The notes beneath the pieces were generated by a model. That model did no database searches. It saw only the letters and a program-made list of their open reading frames with translations, and was not told the origin of the DNA. Shown in pieces: positions 10,972 to 24,400 of a stretch of DNA of 64,000 nucleotides. The stretch's first letter is position 1. Each line of letters starts with the position of its first letter. The DNA is taken from assembly GCA_025084515.1 (NCBI GenBank), contig JAJAGP010001354.1, positions 124,001 through 188,000 on the forward strand. Direction: 5' to 3'. Source of the DNA: Ancistrus triradiatus. Its lineage: Eukaryota; Chordata; Actinopteri; Siluriformes; Loricariidae. The translations under genes and the position numbers were made by a program.

Positions 10972-13900
10972 CTTAACCAGGACCCAAACAGGACATTGAA
11001 CAGAGCCCAAATAGGACATTCATCAGGAAAAAACCAGGACCTTCGACAGGACCTTAAAGAGGACCTTGAACAGGATCCAACCAGAACTTTGAAAAAGGCC
11101 CAACCAGAACATTGAAAAGAACCTTGAACAGGACCAAACCAGGGCCTTGAACAGGAATTTGAACAGGACCCAACCAGGACCTTTCACAGGACCTTGAATA
11201 GGACCAAACCAGGACCTTTCACAGGATCCAAACAGGACCTTGAACAGGACCTTGAACAGGACCCAACAAGGACTTTGAACAGGACCTAACCAGGACCATA
11301 AACAGGATCTTGAACAGGACCGAACTAGGACCTTTAACAGGAATCAACAAGGACCTTAAACAGGACCTTGAACAGGACCCAAACAGGACCTTGAACAGGA
11401 CGTAACCAGGACCGTGAATAGGACAAAACCAATATATTGAGCAGGACCCACCAAGGACCTTGAACAGGACCCAGCCAGGACATTGAACAGGACAAAACCA
11501 ATAAATTGAACTGGACCCGAACAGGAACTTGAACAGGACACAAATGAGGACCTTGAACAGGACCCAACCAGGACCTTTCAGAGGACCTTGAATACGACCA
11601 AACCAGGACATTTCACAGGATCCAAGCAGGACCTTGAACAGAACCCAACCAGGACTTTGAACAGGACCTTGAACAGGACCAAACCAGGACCTTTAACAGG
11701 ACTTTGAACAGGACCCAACGAGAATTTGAACAGGACATTGAACAGGACCCAACCTGAACCTTAAACAGGACCTTGAACAGGACCTAACCAGGACCTTGAA
11801 CAGAACCTTGTACATTACCTTGAACACTACCAAGCTAGGACCTTTAACAGGACATTGAACAGGACTCAACCATTATCCTTGAACAGGACTTTCAACAGGA
11901 CACAACCAAGACCTTGAACAGGACCCAACCAGGACCTTAAATAGGACCTTGGAAAGGACTTTGAACAGGACCCAACCTGGACCTTGAACAGGACCCAACA
12001 TGGACCTTGAACAGGACCCAACCAAGACCTTGAAGAGGACCTAACCAGGACCTTGAACAGATCTTGAACAGAAATCAACCAGGACCACGAAAAGGACTCA
12101 ACCAGGACCTTCATCACAACAAAACAAGTGCTTTGAAAAGACCTTGAACAGGTCCCTACCAGGACCTTAAACAAGACCTTGAACAGGACCCAACCAGGAC
12201 TTTGAACAGGCCCCAACCAGGACCTTGAAAAGGACCTTGAACAAGATGCAACCAGGACCTTGAACAGGACCCAACCAGGACCCAACCAGGACCTTGAACA
12301 GGACCTTGAACAGGACTCAACCAGGACCTTGAACAAGACCCAACCAGAACCTTGAAAATGGACCTTGAAAATGGACCAACCAGGACGTTGAAAAGGATGC
12401 AACCAGGACCTTAAACATGACCCAGAACTTTTGAGACCTTAAGAAGGATCGAACAAAGACCTTAAACAGGACCCAACACGAGCTTGAACAGAATTCATCC
12501 AGGACATTGAACAAGTCCCAACTAAGACCTTGAAAAGGACTAAACTAGGACCTTGAACAAGACCCAACCATGACTTTGAACAGGCCCCAACCAGGACCTT
12601 GAACAAGACCTTGAACGAGATGCAACCAGGACCTTGAACAGGACCCAACCAGGATCCTATAACAGGACCTTGAACAGGACCCAACCAGGACAATGAACAG
12701 GACCTTGAACAAGACCCAACCAGGATGTTGTACATGACATTGAAAAAGACCCAACCAGGAATTTGAACACGACCAAACCAGGACATTGAATAGGACCCCA
12801 CTTGTACCTTGAACAAGATGCAACCAGGAGCTTGAACAGGACCCATCCAGGATCTTTGAACAGGACTTTCAACCAGACCCAACCAGGACCTTGAAAAAGA
12901 CTTTGAACAGGACCCAACCAGGACCTTGAAAAGGACCTTGTAAAGGACCCAACCAGGACATTGAACATGACCTAACCAGGACCTTGAACAGGATGCAACT
13001 AAGACATTGAACAGGACCCAACACAGGCCTTAAAAAGGACCCAACAAGGACCTTGAACAAGACTTTGAACAGAATCCATCCAGGACAGCGAACAAGACCC
13101 TTGAACAGGACCAAACCAGAACCTTGAAAAGGACCTTGAACAAGATGCAACCAGGCCCTCGAACAAGACACAACCAGGACGTTGAACGGGACCTTGAACA
13201 GGACCCAGCCAAAACCTTGAACAGGACCTTGAACAGTACCTAAACAGGACCTTGATCAGGACCCAACCAGGACCTTGAACAGGAACTTTAACAGGACCCA
13301 TCCAGGACCTTGAACAGGGCCCAACCAGGACCTTGAACAGGACCTTGAACAGGACCAAACCAGGACCTTGAACAGGACCCAACCCGGACCTTGAACAGGA
13401 ACTTTAACAGGACCCATCCAGGACCTTGAAAAGGACCCAACCAGGAATTTGAACACGACCAAACCAGGACCGTAAAGAGGACATTGAACAGGACCCCACT
13501 AGTACCTTGAACAAAGTGCAACCAGGACCTTGAACAGGACCCAACCAGGATCCTTGAACAGGACTTTCAACAAGACCCAACCAGCACCCTGAACAAGACC
13601 CCACCAGGACCTTCATCAGGACAAATCCAGGACTTTGAACAGGACCTTGAAATGGACCCAACCAGGACATTGAACATGATACAAATAAAACATTGAACAG
13701 GAACCATCCAGGACCTTGAATAGGACCCAAGCAGGACCTTGAACAGGAACTTTAACAGGACTCATCCAGGACCTTAATCAGGACTCAACCAGGACCTTTA
13801 ACAGGACCCAACCCGGAGTTTGAACAGGACCTTGAACAGGACCCAACCAAAACTTTGAACAGGAACCATCCAGGACCTTGAAAAGGACCCAAGCAGGACC

Positions 13901-16900
13901 TTGAACAGGAACTTTAACAGGACTCATCCAGGACCTTAATCAGGACTCAACCAGGACCTTTAACAGGACCCAACCCGGAGTTTGAACAGGACCTTGAACA
14001 GGAACTATTCAGGACCTTGAATAGGACCCAAGCAGGACCGTAAACAGGACCCAACCAGGACCGTAAACAGGACCCAACCAGGACCTTGAACAGGACCCAA
14101 CCAGGACCTTGATCAGGACACAACCAGGATCTTGATGAGGACCTAACCAGGACCTTGCACAGGACCTTAAACAGGACCCAACTAGGACTTTGAACAGGAC
14201 CTTAAACAGGACCCCGCCAGGACTTTGAACAGGACCCATCCTGGAGCTTGAACATGGTCTTGAACACGACCTAACCAGGACCTTGAACAGGACCTTGAAT
14301 ACTACCAAACTAGAACTTTTATCAGGACATTATATTTACATTTACAGCATTTAGCAGATGGATGTAAATGTAAATGTAAACTCTATCAGGACCCAACCAG
14401 GACATTGAACAGGACCTTGAAAAGGACCCAACCAGGACTATGAACACGAATAAACCAGGACCTTAAAAAGGACCATTGAGCAGGACCCCACTGGGACCTT
14501 GAACAAGATGCAAGCAGGACCATGAACAGGACCCAACCAGGATCCTTGAACAGCACTTTCCACTGGACCCAACCTGGACCTTGAACATGACCTTGAACAG
14601 CACCCAACCCGGACCATAAAATGGACCTTGAATGGGACCTTGAACTGGACCTTGAACAGGACCTTAACCAGGACCTTGAACACTACCAAACCAGGACTTT
14701 GAACAGCACATAGAACAAAACCATCCAGGAATTTTAACAGGACCCATCCAGGACCTTGTATAAATCTTGAAAAGGACCCAACCAGGACCTCGAACAGGAC
14801 CTCTAACAGGACCCAACCAGTACCTTAAAAATGAATCAACCAGGACCTTGAATGGGACCCAACCAGGACCTTAATCAGAACAAAACCATGACTTTGAACA
14901 GGACCTTGAAAAGGACCACACCAGGACCTTGAACAGGACCTTGAAAATGACCCAACCAGGACCTTGAGCAGGACGTTGAACAAGACTCAACCAGAACCTT
15001 GAACAAGACCTTAAACAGGATGCAAACAAGACCTTGACCAGAACTCAGCCAGGACTTTGAACAGGACTTTGAGCAGGACCCAACCAAAAACTTGAACAAG
15101 CCCCACGGGCTATAAAATGGATTTAACCAGCATGTTGAAAGGACGTTGAACAGAATCCATCCAGGACATTGAACAAGACCCAACCAGGACCTTAAACAGG
15201 ACACAACCAGGATCTTGAACAGGACCTTGAACAAGACGCAACCAGGACCTTGAACAGAACCTTGAATAGGACCCAACCAGGACCTTGAACAGGACCTAAG
15301 CAGGACCTTGAACAGGACCTTAAACAGGACCCATCCAGGACCTTGAAAAGTACCCAGCCACGACCAAATCAGGGTCTTTAACAGGACCAAACCAGTACCA
15401 TAAACAGGACCTTGAACAGGACCTATCCAGGACCTTGCACAGGACCTTGAACACGACCCAACCAGGACCTTGTACAAGATGCAACCAAGACCTTGAACAG
15501 GATCCAAACAGGATCCTTGAAAATGACTTTCAGCACGACCCAACCGGGACCTTGAACATGACCTTGAACAGGACCTAACCAGGACCTTGCAAAGGACCTA
15601 ACCAGGACCTTGCACAGGACCTTAAACAGGACCCATCCAGGAACTTGAAAAGGACCCAACCAGGACCATAAACATGACCTTGAACAGTACCCAACCAGGA
15701 CCTTGACCAGGACCCAACCAGGACCTTGAACAGGACCTATCCAGGACCTTGAACAGGACACAACCAGGAGCTTGAACAGGACCTTGAACAGGAACTAATC
15801 AGGACCTTGCAAAGGACCATGAACAGGACCCAACCAGGACCCTGAACAGGATTCAACCAGGACATTGAACAAGACCCAATCAGAACATTGAACAGAACTT
15901 TAAACCGGACCCAATCAGGACCTTGAGCATTACGAAACCAGGACCTTGAAAAAGATACAACTAAGACACTGAACAGGACCTTGAACAGGACTTTGAACAA
16001 AATCCATCCAGGACATTGAACAAGACCCAACCAAGACTTTGAACAGGACCAACCCAGGACCTTGAAAAGGCCCCAACCAGGACCTTGAACAGGACGCAAC
16101 CGGGACCTTGAACAGGACCCAGCAAGGACCTTCAATATGACCTTTGACAGGACCCAATCAGGAACTTGAACAGGACCTTGAACAGAACCAAAACCGGACC
16201 ATAAACAGGACCTTGAACAGGACCCAACCAGGATTTTTAACAGGACCATGAACATTTCCCAACCAGGACCTTGAGCAGGTCCTTGAACAGGACCTATCCA
16301 GGACCTTGCACAGGACCTTGAACAGGACACAACCAGGACCTTGAACAGGACACAACCAGGACCTTGAGCAGGTCCTTGAACAGGACCCAACACAGGCTTT
16401 AAAAAGGACTCAACCAGGACGTTGAAAAAGATGTTGAACAGCAAGATGCAACTAAGACACTGAACAGGACCTTGAACACAGGACTTAAAACGGACTCGAC
16501 CAGGATCTTGAACAGGACCAACCCAGGACCTTGAAAAGGCCCCAACCAGGACCTTGAACAGGACCTTGAACAAGATGCAACCAGGACCTTGAAAAGGACC
16601 CAACCAGGACCATAAACAGCACCTTGAACAGTAGCCAACCAGGACCATGAGCAGGGCCTTGAACAGGACCTATCCAGGACCCTGCAAAGTACCTTGAACA
16701 GGACCCAACCACGACCTTGAACAGGACACAACCAGGACCTTGAGCAGGTCCTTGAACAGGATCCAACCAAAAACTTGAACAGGACCCAACACAGGCTTTA
16801 AAAAGGACTCAACCAGGACGTTGAAAAAGATGTTGAACAGCATCCATTCAGGACATTGAACAAGACACAACCAGGACCTTGGACAGGACACAACCAGGAG

Positions 16901-17222
16901 CTTGAACAGGACCTTGAACAAGACCCAAACAGGACCTTGCAAAGGAACTTGAACAGGACCCAACCAGGACCTTGAACATGACCAAACCAGGACCTTTAAC
17001 AGGACCAAACCAGGACTTTTAACAGGACCTTGAACAGGACCCAACCAGGACCTTGATCAGGGCCTTGAAAAGGACCTATCCAGGACCTATCCAGGACCTT
17101 GCACAGGAGCTTGAACAGGACCCAACCAGGACTTTTAACAGGTCCTTGAACAGGACCCAACGAGGAAGCCCTTGAGCAAGTCCTTGAACAGGACCTATCC
17201 AGGACCTTGGACAGGACCTCGG
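10972..17222. repeat. Minisatellite array 1, 23-bp unit, left block
   Basis: About 6.25 kb of imperfect tandem repeats. The unit is two related halves, GGACCTTGAACA (12 bp) and GGACCCAACCA (11 bp), used alternately or irregularly. Many units carry single substitutions. Because 23 is not a multiple of three and the unit lacks minus-strand stops, long minus-strand open frames arise (up to 303 codons at 16648-15737) with a 23-residue repeat containing VLFKVLVGSCSRSWLGPVQG. These are treated as by-products and not as genes. The array continues after an inserted element at 19564. Confidence 0.95.
14329..14384. mobile_element. 56-bp palindromic insertion in the minisatellite
   Basis: A non-repeat island with tttacatttaca on the left and tgtaaatgtaaatgtaaa on the right forms a hairpin around gcatttagcag. 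It is flanked by ATCAGGAC on both sides (14321-14328 and 14385-14392). That could be an 8-bp target duplication of a hAT-type miniature element, though the flanks are also array sequence. A related ttacatttacatttacattt string occurs at 56869-56888. Confidence 0.45.
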
Positions 17223-19563
17223 TGTAGCATTAATAGCTGGATTAACGTTTCCCAACTCCTATACTCTCTCTCAACGGTTGTCAAGCCATAAAACTTTGTG
17301 ACTATTTGCATTGTAGATGGCCACCATCTGGACAACAGTCTTCTCAGCAAATGATGACTCATCAGCATCGACCTCTTCTCGAACCCACCAAATTGGGGCT
17401 CTGGCTTAGAGAGCCAGATAACCTGTGCCTCCCTCCACCATAAAATAATCCAATGTGTAGCCTTAACAGGATTTCTGACAAGTCACCCCAGACTCACCTT
17501 CTCCCAAGATAAATCGGCCCTAATCTCTCTAAAGGAAAATACGTGCTCTCTTTCTGGTTACGTTTATGACTTTTCTCAGCCTGGCACCAGGACGACACCC
17601 CTGGAGATTTACGACAGAAGGATTCCAGCTTTCATTCTAAAGACACACTTTTTAATAAAAGTACTGCTTCATAATGAGTCCAAACACGCCCATACGTAAC
17701 TATCTATCCCTTGAAAGAATTGATCGGGGATACTCATCATACCCCTATTATATAATCACATGTATGTGCATGTTACTGATTTGTCCTGTAGCTTCATATC
17801 TACTTGATTAATGTTTTAGTATAGTGACTGTTCTATACGTAATACGGTCCAGTTATGTGTGCTGATCATTATGGTATATGGAAGTGATAGCATGTTTTAT
17901 CCATATGTATCGATCGCTCGAGTTTTAATACTTGTTCATACTTATAAAGAACAAAAATGAAGTTGTTTAGAATGTACCGTTTCCTACATCTTGTATTAAT
18001 TGTATTATTGCTTAGTTAAGGTATAGCGAATGCATGTACTGTAGTTAGAATGACTTAACGATGTCCTAGTTTATAAATTCAAGATACCTCGACCAAACGT
18101 ATAACTTTGAGGATTTTTGGTTTTTCTTTGTGATGCTTTTAGACGTCCTCGGTATGTAGGAATGTATTAATCCAAGTTATAGCCTGTAGCGGCCCCTACT
18201 GACCCATTGTGAAGTTAGCAGACATATCCACGAGAGGAAGGATTTAATGACGAATCAGCCTCTCACTGGCTAAGTCTAGGACAAACCCCTGTTGCCCTGC
18301 CTCTAGCTGCTTACGGCCGGAACATACAAAAATTGAGCGCGACGCAACAACGAGGCTTTTTGTTCTTTGTTCCTGTAAAGTTCCAGTCTTCGTCTGTCTA
18401 CGTTCAAGTTTTATGCTTAAAGTTGTAAGTTCTGTTGTTTTATTTTACTCTAAGTTTTCTGTGTCCAGCAGTCTTAGAAGTTCGGTATCCCGCCGCCGAA
18501 TTAGGAAATAGTTAAAAACCCCAACTAGCCAAGATCTCCTCCACACTAGACTACAGTCTCGTCTAAGTCTGTTGAATCTCGTGGGTACTCGAACGCTGTA
18601 AATACCTTCACCACTGGCACAGGGTGGAAATCTGAATTGTATGCCCACAAGTCTAGATCCGGTAGACCCCGACCACCACGCAGGGAAGAAAGCCAAACCG
18701 AAGTGAGGCCCGCGGACACATCCGTGGCTCCAAGAGCCGCATGCCAACATGAGCCGGAGGCTAGTAGCCGATCATCCCGAGGTCCACCAAACAGTCGTCG
18801 TCAAATCTGAAGATAGACCGCTTTACCGTTCCCCCGTGCGACTTCGGACGACAGGCAGAAGCCCGGCTCCATTCTATCTCTTTCAGACTTAAATGAGACT
18901 GACCCAGATAGGCACACCAGCAGTACTGCAAAAAAACAGGCAAGTATTGCTGCTGGTGTGCCTTATCTGGGTCCCTGATTCTCGAACCTTGCATATGATC
19001 TTAAACCATGCTTCAACATAGACTTATCTGTGTCTAAGTAGCTTCTACCATACTATTTCAGGATCAACGCAATTTGTTTTGCTAGTAATTCACTGCATCG
19101 TTTAAAAACTAGTCCATAACGTTTTTCCTCGTTTGTAGTTATATTTCGACTGCTGAGTTGCACGTAGAGTCATTTCTTTTCGGATGTTAATTACTGTGAT
19201 ATGTATGCTTGCCATCATTCCCTGTTTCCTATACTGTGATATATACATGTTCACCGTGATTTTATGATGTAACTCTGTGATACATATGTTATTACATCAG
19301 ATAGTCTATTGGTATTGCCTTGTTGGTAGTTAATAAAACTTGTTATAACCTTCTGAACTTACCGCTTGGTGTGAGAGTTTCATTCATACAAAGGTCGAGG
19401 AAACATAACTTTGAATTCACTATTCAGACCTAGACTGATCAATTTCACTGCCCCCCTTTCCAACTAGTTTCCGGATCCACCAGCCCACAAACGATCCGGT
19501 GGTGCCCCCCTTTTATTCATTAAAAAAATAATCAAATTAAAGTGTAATCTTAGGTTTGCTACA
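17223..19563 (+). mobile_element. LTR-like element, copy A (inside minisatellite array 1)
   Basis: The 2.3 kb element starts TGTAGCA and ends TGCTACA, an LTR-like TG...CA pair with inverted ends. It interrupts the 23-bp minisatellite, which resumes at 19564. Two further copies lie in the opposite orientation at 25592-27806 and 40221-42821. Shared blocks include tctattggtattgcc, aataaaacttgttataa and gatccggtggtgcc. An AATAAA lies at about 19333. No coding frame of note was seen. A solo LTR is the best guess; it could also be a non-coding DNA element. No clear target duplication is visible here. Confidence 0.65.
18901..18973. other. Strong hairpin inside LTR-like copy A
   Basis: The left arm gacccagataggcacaccag (18901-18920, continuing cagtact) pairs with a right arm ending ggtgtgccttatctgggtc at 18973. 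The stem is about 28 bp with one bulged A and a 15-base A-rich loop. Copies B and C of the same element do not show the hairpin at the matching place, so it is probably a later insertion or local inversion. It could form a foldback RNA. Confidence 0.7.
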
Positions 19564-21460
19564 TTGGACAGGACCCAACCAGGACCTTGAACAGGACCCA
19601 TCCATGTCCTTGAACAGGACCTTGCAGGAACCAACCAGTAGTTTAAACAGGACCGTGAAAAGCACCAAACCAGGACCTTGAACAGAACCTTGAACAGAAC
19701 TCAACCAGGACTTTGAACAGGACATTGAACTTGAACCCAACCTGGACATTGAACAGGACCTTGAACAGGACCTTGAACACTACCAAACTAGGACCTTTAA
19801 CAGGACCCAACCAGGACATTGAACCCAAACAGGAAATTGAACAGGAGAAAACAAAGGTCTTGAACAGGACCCTACATTGAACAGGAGAGAACAAAGGTCT
19901 TGAACAGGACCCAACCAGGACCTTGAACAAGATGCAACCAGGACCTGGAATATACCCAACAAGGACCTTAACCAGCACTGAACCAGGACGTTGAAAAGAA
20001 CCCAACCAGCACCATCATCAAGAGAAAGTCAGGATCTTGAACAGGACCCATCCAGGACCTTGAACAAGACCCACCCAGAACATTAATAGGACCTTTAACA
20101 GGACTCATCAAGGACCTTGGACAGGACACTACCAGGACCTTGATCAGTTTCTTGAACAAGACGCAACCAGGACCCTGAACAGGACCAAACCAGAACCTTA
20201 AAGAGGATTTTGAACAGGACCCAACCAGGAATTTGAACAGGACAAAAGCATGACCTTGAACATGACCTTGAACAGGACCCATCCAGGACCACGAACAGGA
20301 CCAAACCAGGACCTATAACAGGACCCAACAAGGAACTTAAAAAGTACCCAGCCAGGACCTTCATCAGGACAAAACCAAGACCTTGAACAGGACCTGGAAC
20401 AGGACCCAACCAGGATATTGAACAGGACCCATCCAGGACCTTGAGCAAGACCCACCCAGAACCTTTAACAGGACAAAACAATGACCTTGAACAGGAACGA
20501 ACCAGGACTTAGAAAAGGACCTTCAACAGGAACAAACCAGGACCTTTAACAGGACCCATCCAGGACTTTGAACAGGACGTTAAACAAGACCCAACCAGGA
20601 CCTGAACATGACCTTGAACAAGACCCAACCAGGACGTTGAACATGAAATGGAATAGGACCCAACCAGGATGTTGAACATATCCTTGAACAGGACCCAACC
20701 AGGACTCTGAACACTACCAAACCAGGACCTTGAGCAATACCCAACCAGGACCTTGAACATGACTTTCAACAGGATCCAACCAGGACATTGAATATAACCT
20801 TGAACAGGACCCAACCAGGACTTAGAACACGACCAAACCAGGACCTTGAACAGGACCCAACCAGGACCTTCATCAGAACAAAACCAGAACTTTGAACAGA
20901 ACCATGAACAGGACTAAAGCAGGACCTTGAAAAAGACTCAACCAGGACCTTGAACAAGACCCAACCAGAACATTAAATAGGACCTTTAACAGGACTCAAC
21001 CCGGATCTTGAACAGATCCAAACCAGGACCTATAACAGGACCCAACAAGGAACTTGAAAAGTACCCAGCCAGGACCTTCATCAAGACAAAACCAGACCTT
21101 AAACAGGACCTGGAACAGGACCCAACCAGGACCATGAACAGGATATTGAACAGGACCCATCCAGGACCTTGAGCAAGACCCACCCAGAAAATTAAATTGG
21201 TCCTGTAACAGGACTCAACCAGGACCATGAACATGACCTTGAACAAGACGCAACCAGGACCTTGAACAGGATCTTGAACAGGACCAATCCAGCACCTTTA
21301 ACAGGACCCAACCAGGACCTTGAACAGAACCCAACCAGGACCTTGAACAGGACCTTGAACAGGACAAAACTAATACTTCAAACAGGATTTTGAAAAGGAC
21401 CCAACCAGGACCTTGAACAGGACCTTGAACAGTAACCAACCAATACCTTGAACAGGACTT
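19564..21460. repeat. Minisatellite array 1, right block
   Basis: Continuation of the 23-bp array with the same half-units. Between about 21440 and 21490 the units degrade (caagtctttgaacagtccaacc) and array 2 starts without a spacer. Confidence 0.95.
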
Positions 21461-24400
21461 TAATCAAGACCCAACCCAAGTCTTTGAACAGTCCAACCAG
21501 CCTGTCTAACAAGTCCAAATTGTCCAGCCACCCTGTCCAACCAGTCCCACCAGTCGAGCCAGCCTGTACAACCAGTCCATCCAGTTCAGCCAGCCTGTCC
21601 AACCAGTTCAACCAGTCCACCCAGTCCAAACAGTCCAGCCAGCCTGGATTACCCATCCAGCCAGCCTGTCCAACCAGAACAATCAGTGCAGCCTGCCTCT
21701 CAAACTAGTCCAAACAGTCCGGCCAGCTTCTCAAGTCAGTATAAATCAGTCCAGCTAGCATCTCAAACTACTCTGAGTTCAGGCAACCTGACCTACCAGT
21801 TCATACAGTTCTGCCATCCTGTCCAAACTGTCCAGCCACCCTGTCCAACCAGTTGAGCCAGCCTGTCCAACCAATCCAACCAGTCCAACCGGTCCAGCCA
21901 GCCTATCAAACCAGTCCAACCGGTCCAGCCAGCCTGTCCAACCAGTCCAACCAGTCCAGCCAGCTTGTCCAACCAGTCTAACAGTTCGAGCCAGGCTGTC
22001 CAACCAGTCCAGCCAGCATCTCAAACCAGTCCAACCAGTCCAACAGGTCGAGCCAGCCTGTCCAACCAGTCCAGCCAGCGTCTCAAACCAGTCCAACCAG
22101 TCCAACCGGTCCAGCCAGCCAGTCCAACCAGTACAATCAGTCCAGCCTGCCTCTCAAACTAGTCCAAACAGTCCAGCCAGCTTCTCAAATCAGTCCAATC
22201 AGTCCAGCTAGCATCTCAAACTAGTCTGAGTTCAGCAGGCTGTCCAACCAGTCCAACCGGTCCAGCCAGCCTGTCCAACCAGTCCAGCCATCCTTTCCAA
22301 ACCTGTCTAGCCAATCTGTCCAACCCGCCCAATCAGTCCAGCCAACCTGTCCAACCAGCGCAACCAGCCCAGCCAGAATGTCAAACCAGTCCAAACGGTC
22401 CAGCCAGCCTGTCCAACCAGTCCAGCCATCCTTTCCAACCTGTCCAGCCAATCTGTCAAACCCATCCAATCAGTCCAGTCAGCCGGTCCAACACAAGTCC
22501 AAACAAGTCCAGTTAGCCTGTCCAAACCAGTCCAACCAGGCTGTCCAACCAGTCCAACCAGTTCAACCCAGCCTGTCTAACCAGTCCAGTTAGCTTTTCC
22601 AACCCAGTCTAAACAGTCCAGCCAGCCTGTCAGTCTAGCCAGCCTGTCCTACCAGTCCAATCAGTCCAGCCTGCCTCTCAAACTAGTCCAAACAGTCCAG
22701 CCAGCTTCTCAAATCAGTCCAATCAGTCCAGCTAGCATCTCAAACTAGTCTGAGTTCAGCAGGCTGTCCAACCAGTCCATATAGTTCTGTCAGCCAGTCC
22801 AACCAGCCTGTCTAACAAGTACAAACTGTCCAGACACCCTGTCCAATGAGTCAAGCCAGCCTGTCCATCCAGTCCAACCAGTCTGTCCAACCAGTCCAGC
22901 CATCCTGTCGAACCTGTCCAACCCGCCCAATCAGTCCAGCCAACCTGTCCAACCAGCGCAACCAGTCCAGCCAGAATGTCAAACCGGTCCAGCCAGCCTG
23001 TCCAACCAGTCCAGCCATCCTTTCCAACCTGTCTAGCCAATCTGTCCAACCCGCCCAATCAGTCCAGCCAACCTGTCCAACCAGCGCAACCAGTCCAGCC
23101 AGAATGTCAAACCAGTCCAACCGGTCCAGCCAGCCTGTCCAACCAGTCCAGCCATCCTTTCCAACCTGTCCAGCCAATCTGTCAAACCCATCCAATCAGT
23201 CCAGTCAGCCGGTCCAACAAGTCCAACAAGTCCAGTTAGCCTGTCCAACCAGTCCAACCAGGCTGTCCAACCAGTCCAACCAGTTCAACCAGCCTGTCTA
23301 ACCAGTCCAATTAGCTTTTCCAACCAGTCTAAACAGTCCAGCCAGCCTGCCAACTAGTTCAACCAGTCTAGCCAGCCTGTCCTACCAGTCCAAACAGTCC
23401 CGCCAGCCTTTCCAACCAGTTCAACTAGTCCAGCCAACCTATCTAACCAGTCAAAACAATCCAGCCAGCCTGTCCAAACAGTTCAAACAGCCAGTCTAAC
23501 CCCTCCAAACAGTCCAGCCAGCCTTTTCAACCTGTGCAGCCAGCCTGTCCAACCTGTCCAAACAGTTCAGCCAGCTTGTCTAATCTGTCCAACCGGTCCA
23601 GCCTGTGCAGCCAGCCTGTACAACTACTCCAACCAGTCCAGCCAACATGTCCAACAAGAACAAACAATTCAGCCAGCCTGTCCAACCAGTCCAAACAGTT
23701 CAACCAGCCTGTCTGACCAGTCCAGCCAGCTTGTCCAACCAGTCCAACCAGTTCAGCAAACCTGTCCAACAAGAATAAACAGTCCATTCAGCCTATCCAA
23801 TCAGTCGAAACAGTGCAGCCAGCATGTCCAATCAGTCCAACCAGTCCAGCCAACCTCTCAATCCCATTCAATCAGTCCAGTTCAGTTCAGACAGCTTGTC
23901 CAACCAGTCCAGCCAGCCTATCCAACAAGTCCAACTGGTTCCAACCCGCCTCTCCAACCAGTCCAGCCAGCCAGCCAAACCAGTCCAAACAATCCAGCCA
24001 GCCTTTCCAACCCGTCAAGCCAGCCTGTCCAACCATTCCAAAGAGTTCAGCCAGCCTGTTCAGCCTGTCCAACCAGTCCAATCACACCATCCAGCCTTTC
24101 CAACCATTCTATCCAACCACTCCAGCCAGCCTGTATAACCAGTTGAAACAGTCTTGCCAGCCTGTCCAACCAGTCAAACCAGCCTGTCCAGTCTGTCCAA
24201 TCACTCCAGCCAGCTTGTCCAATCAGTTCATACAGTCCAGCCAGCCTATCAAACCAGGCCTCCCAGCCTATCCAACAAGTCCAACTGGTCCAGCCTGCCT
24301 GTCTAAACAGTCAAAACATTACAGTCAGCTTTTCCAACCATTTCCAGCCAGCCTGTCCAACCCCACCAACCAGTCCAACCAGCCTGTCCAACCAGGCCGG

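Noticed and set aside
10972..17222. Numerous long minus-strand open frames (100-303 codons) as candidate genes
   Set aside because: They follow the 23-bp tandem unit in all three frames, overlap each other and lack any domain; they are explained by a stop-free repeat.
18445..18750. Minus-strand frame of 101 codons in LTR-like copy A
   Set aside because: It is not preserved in copies B or C and has no recognisable domain.
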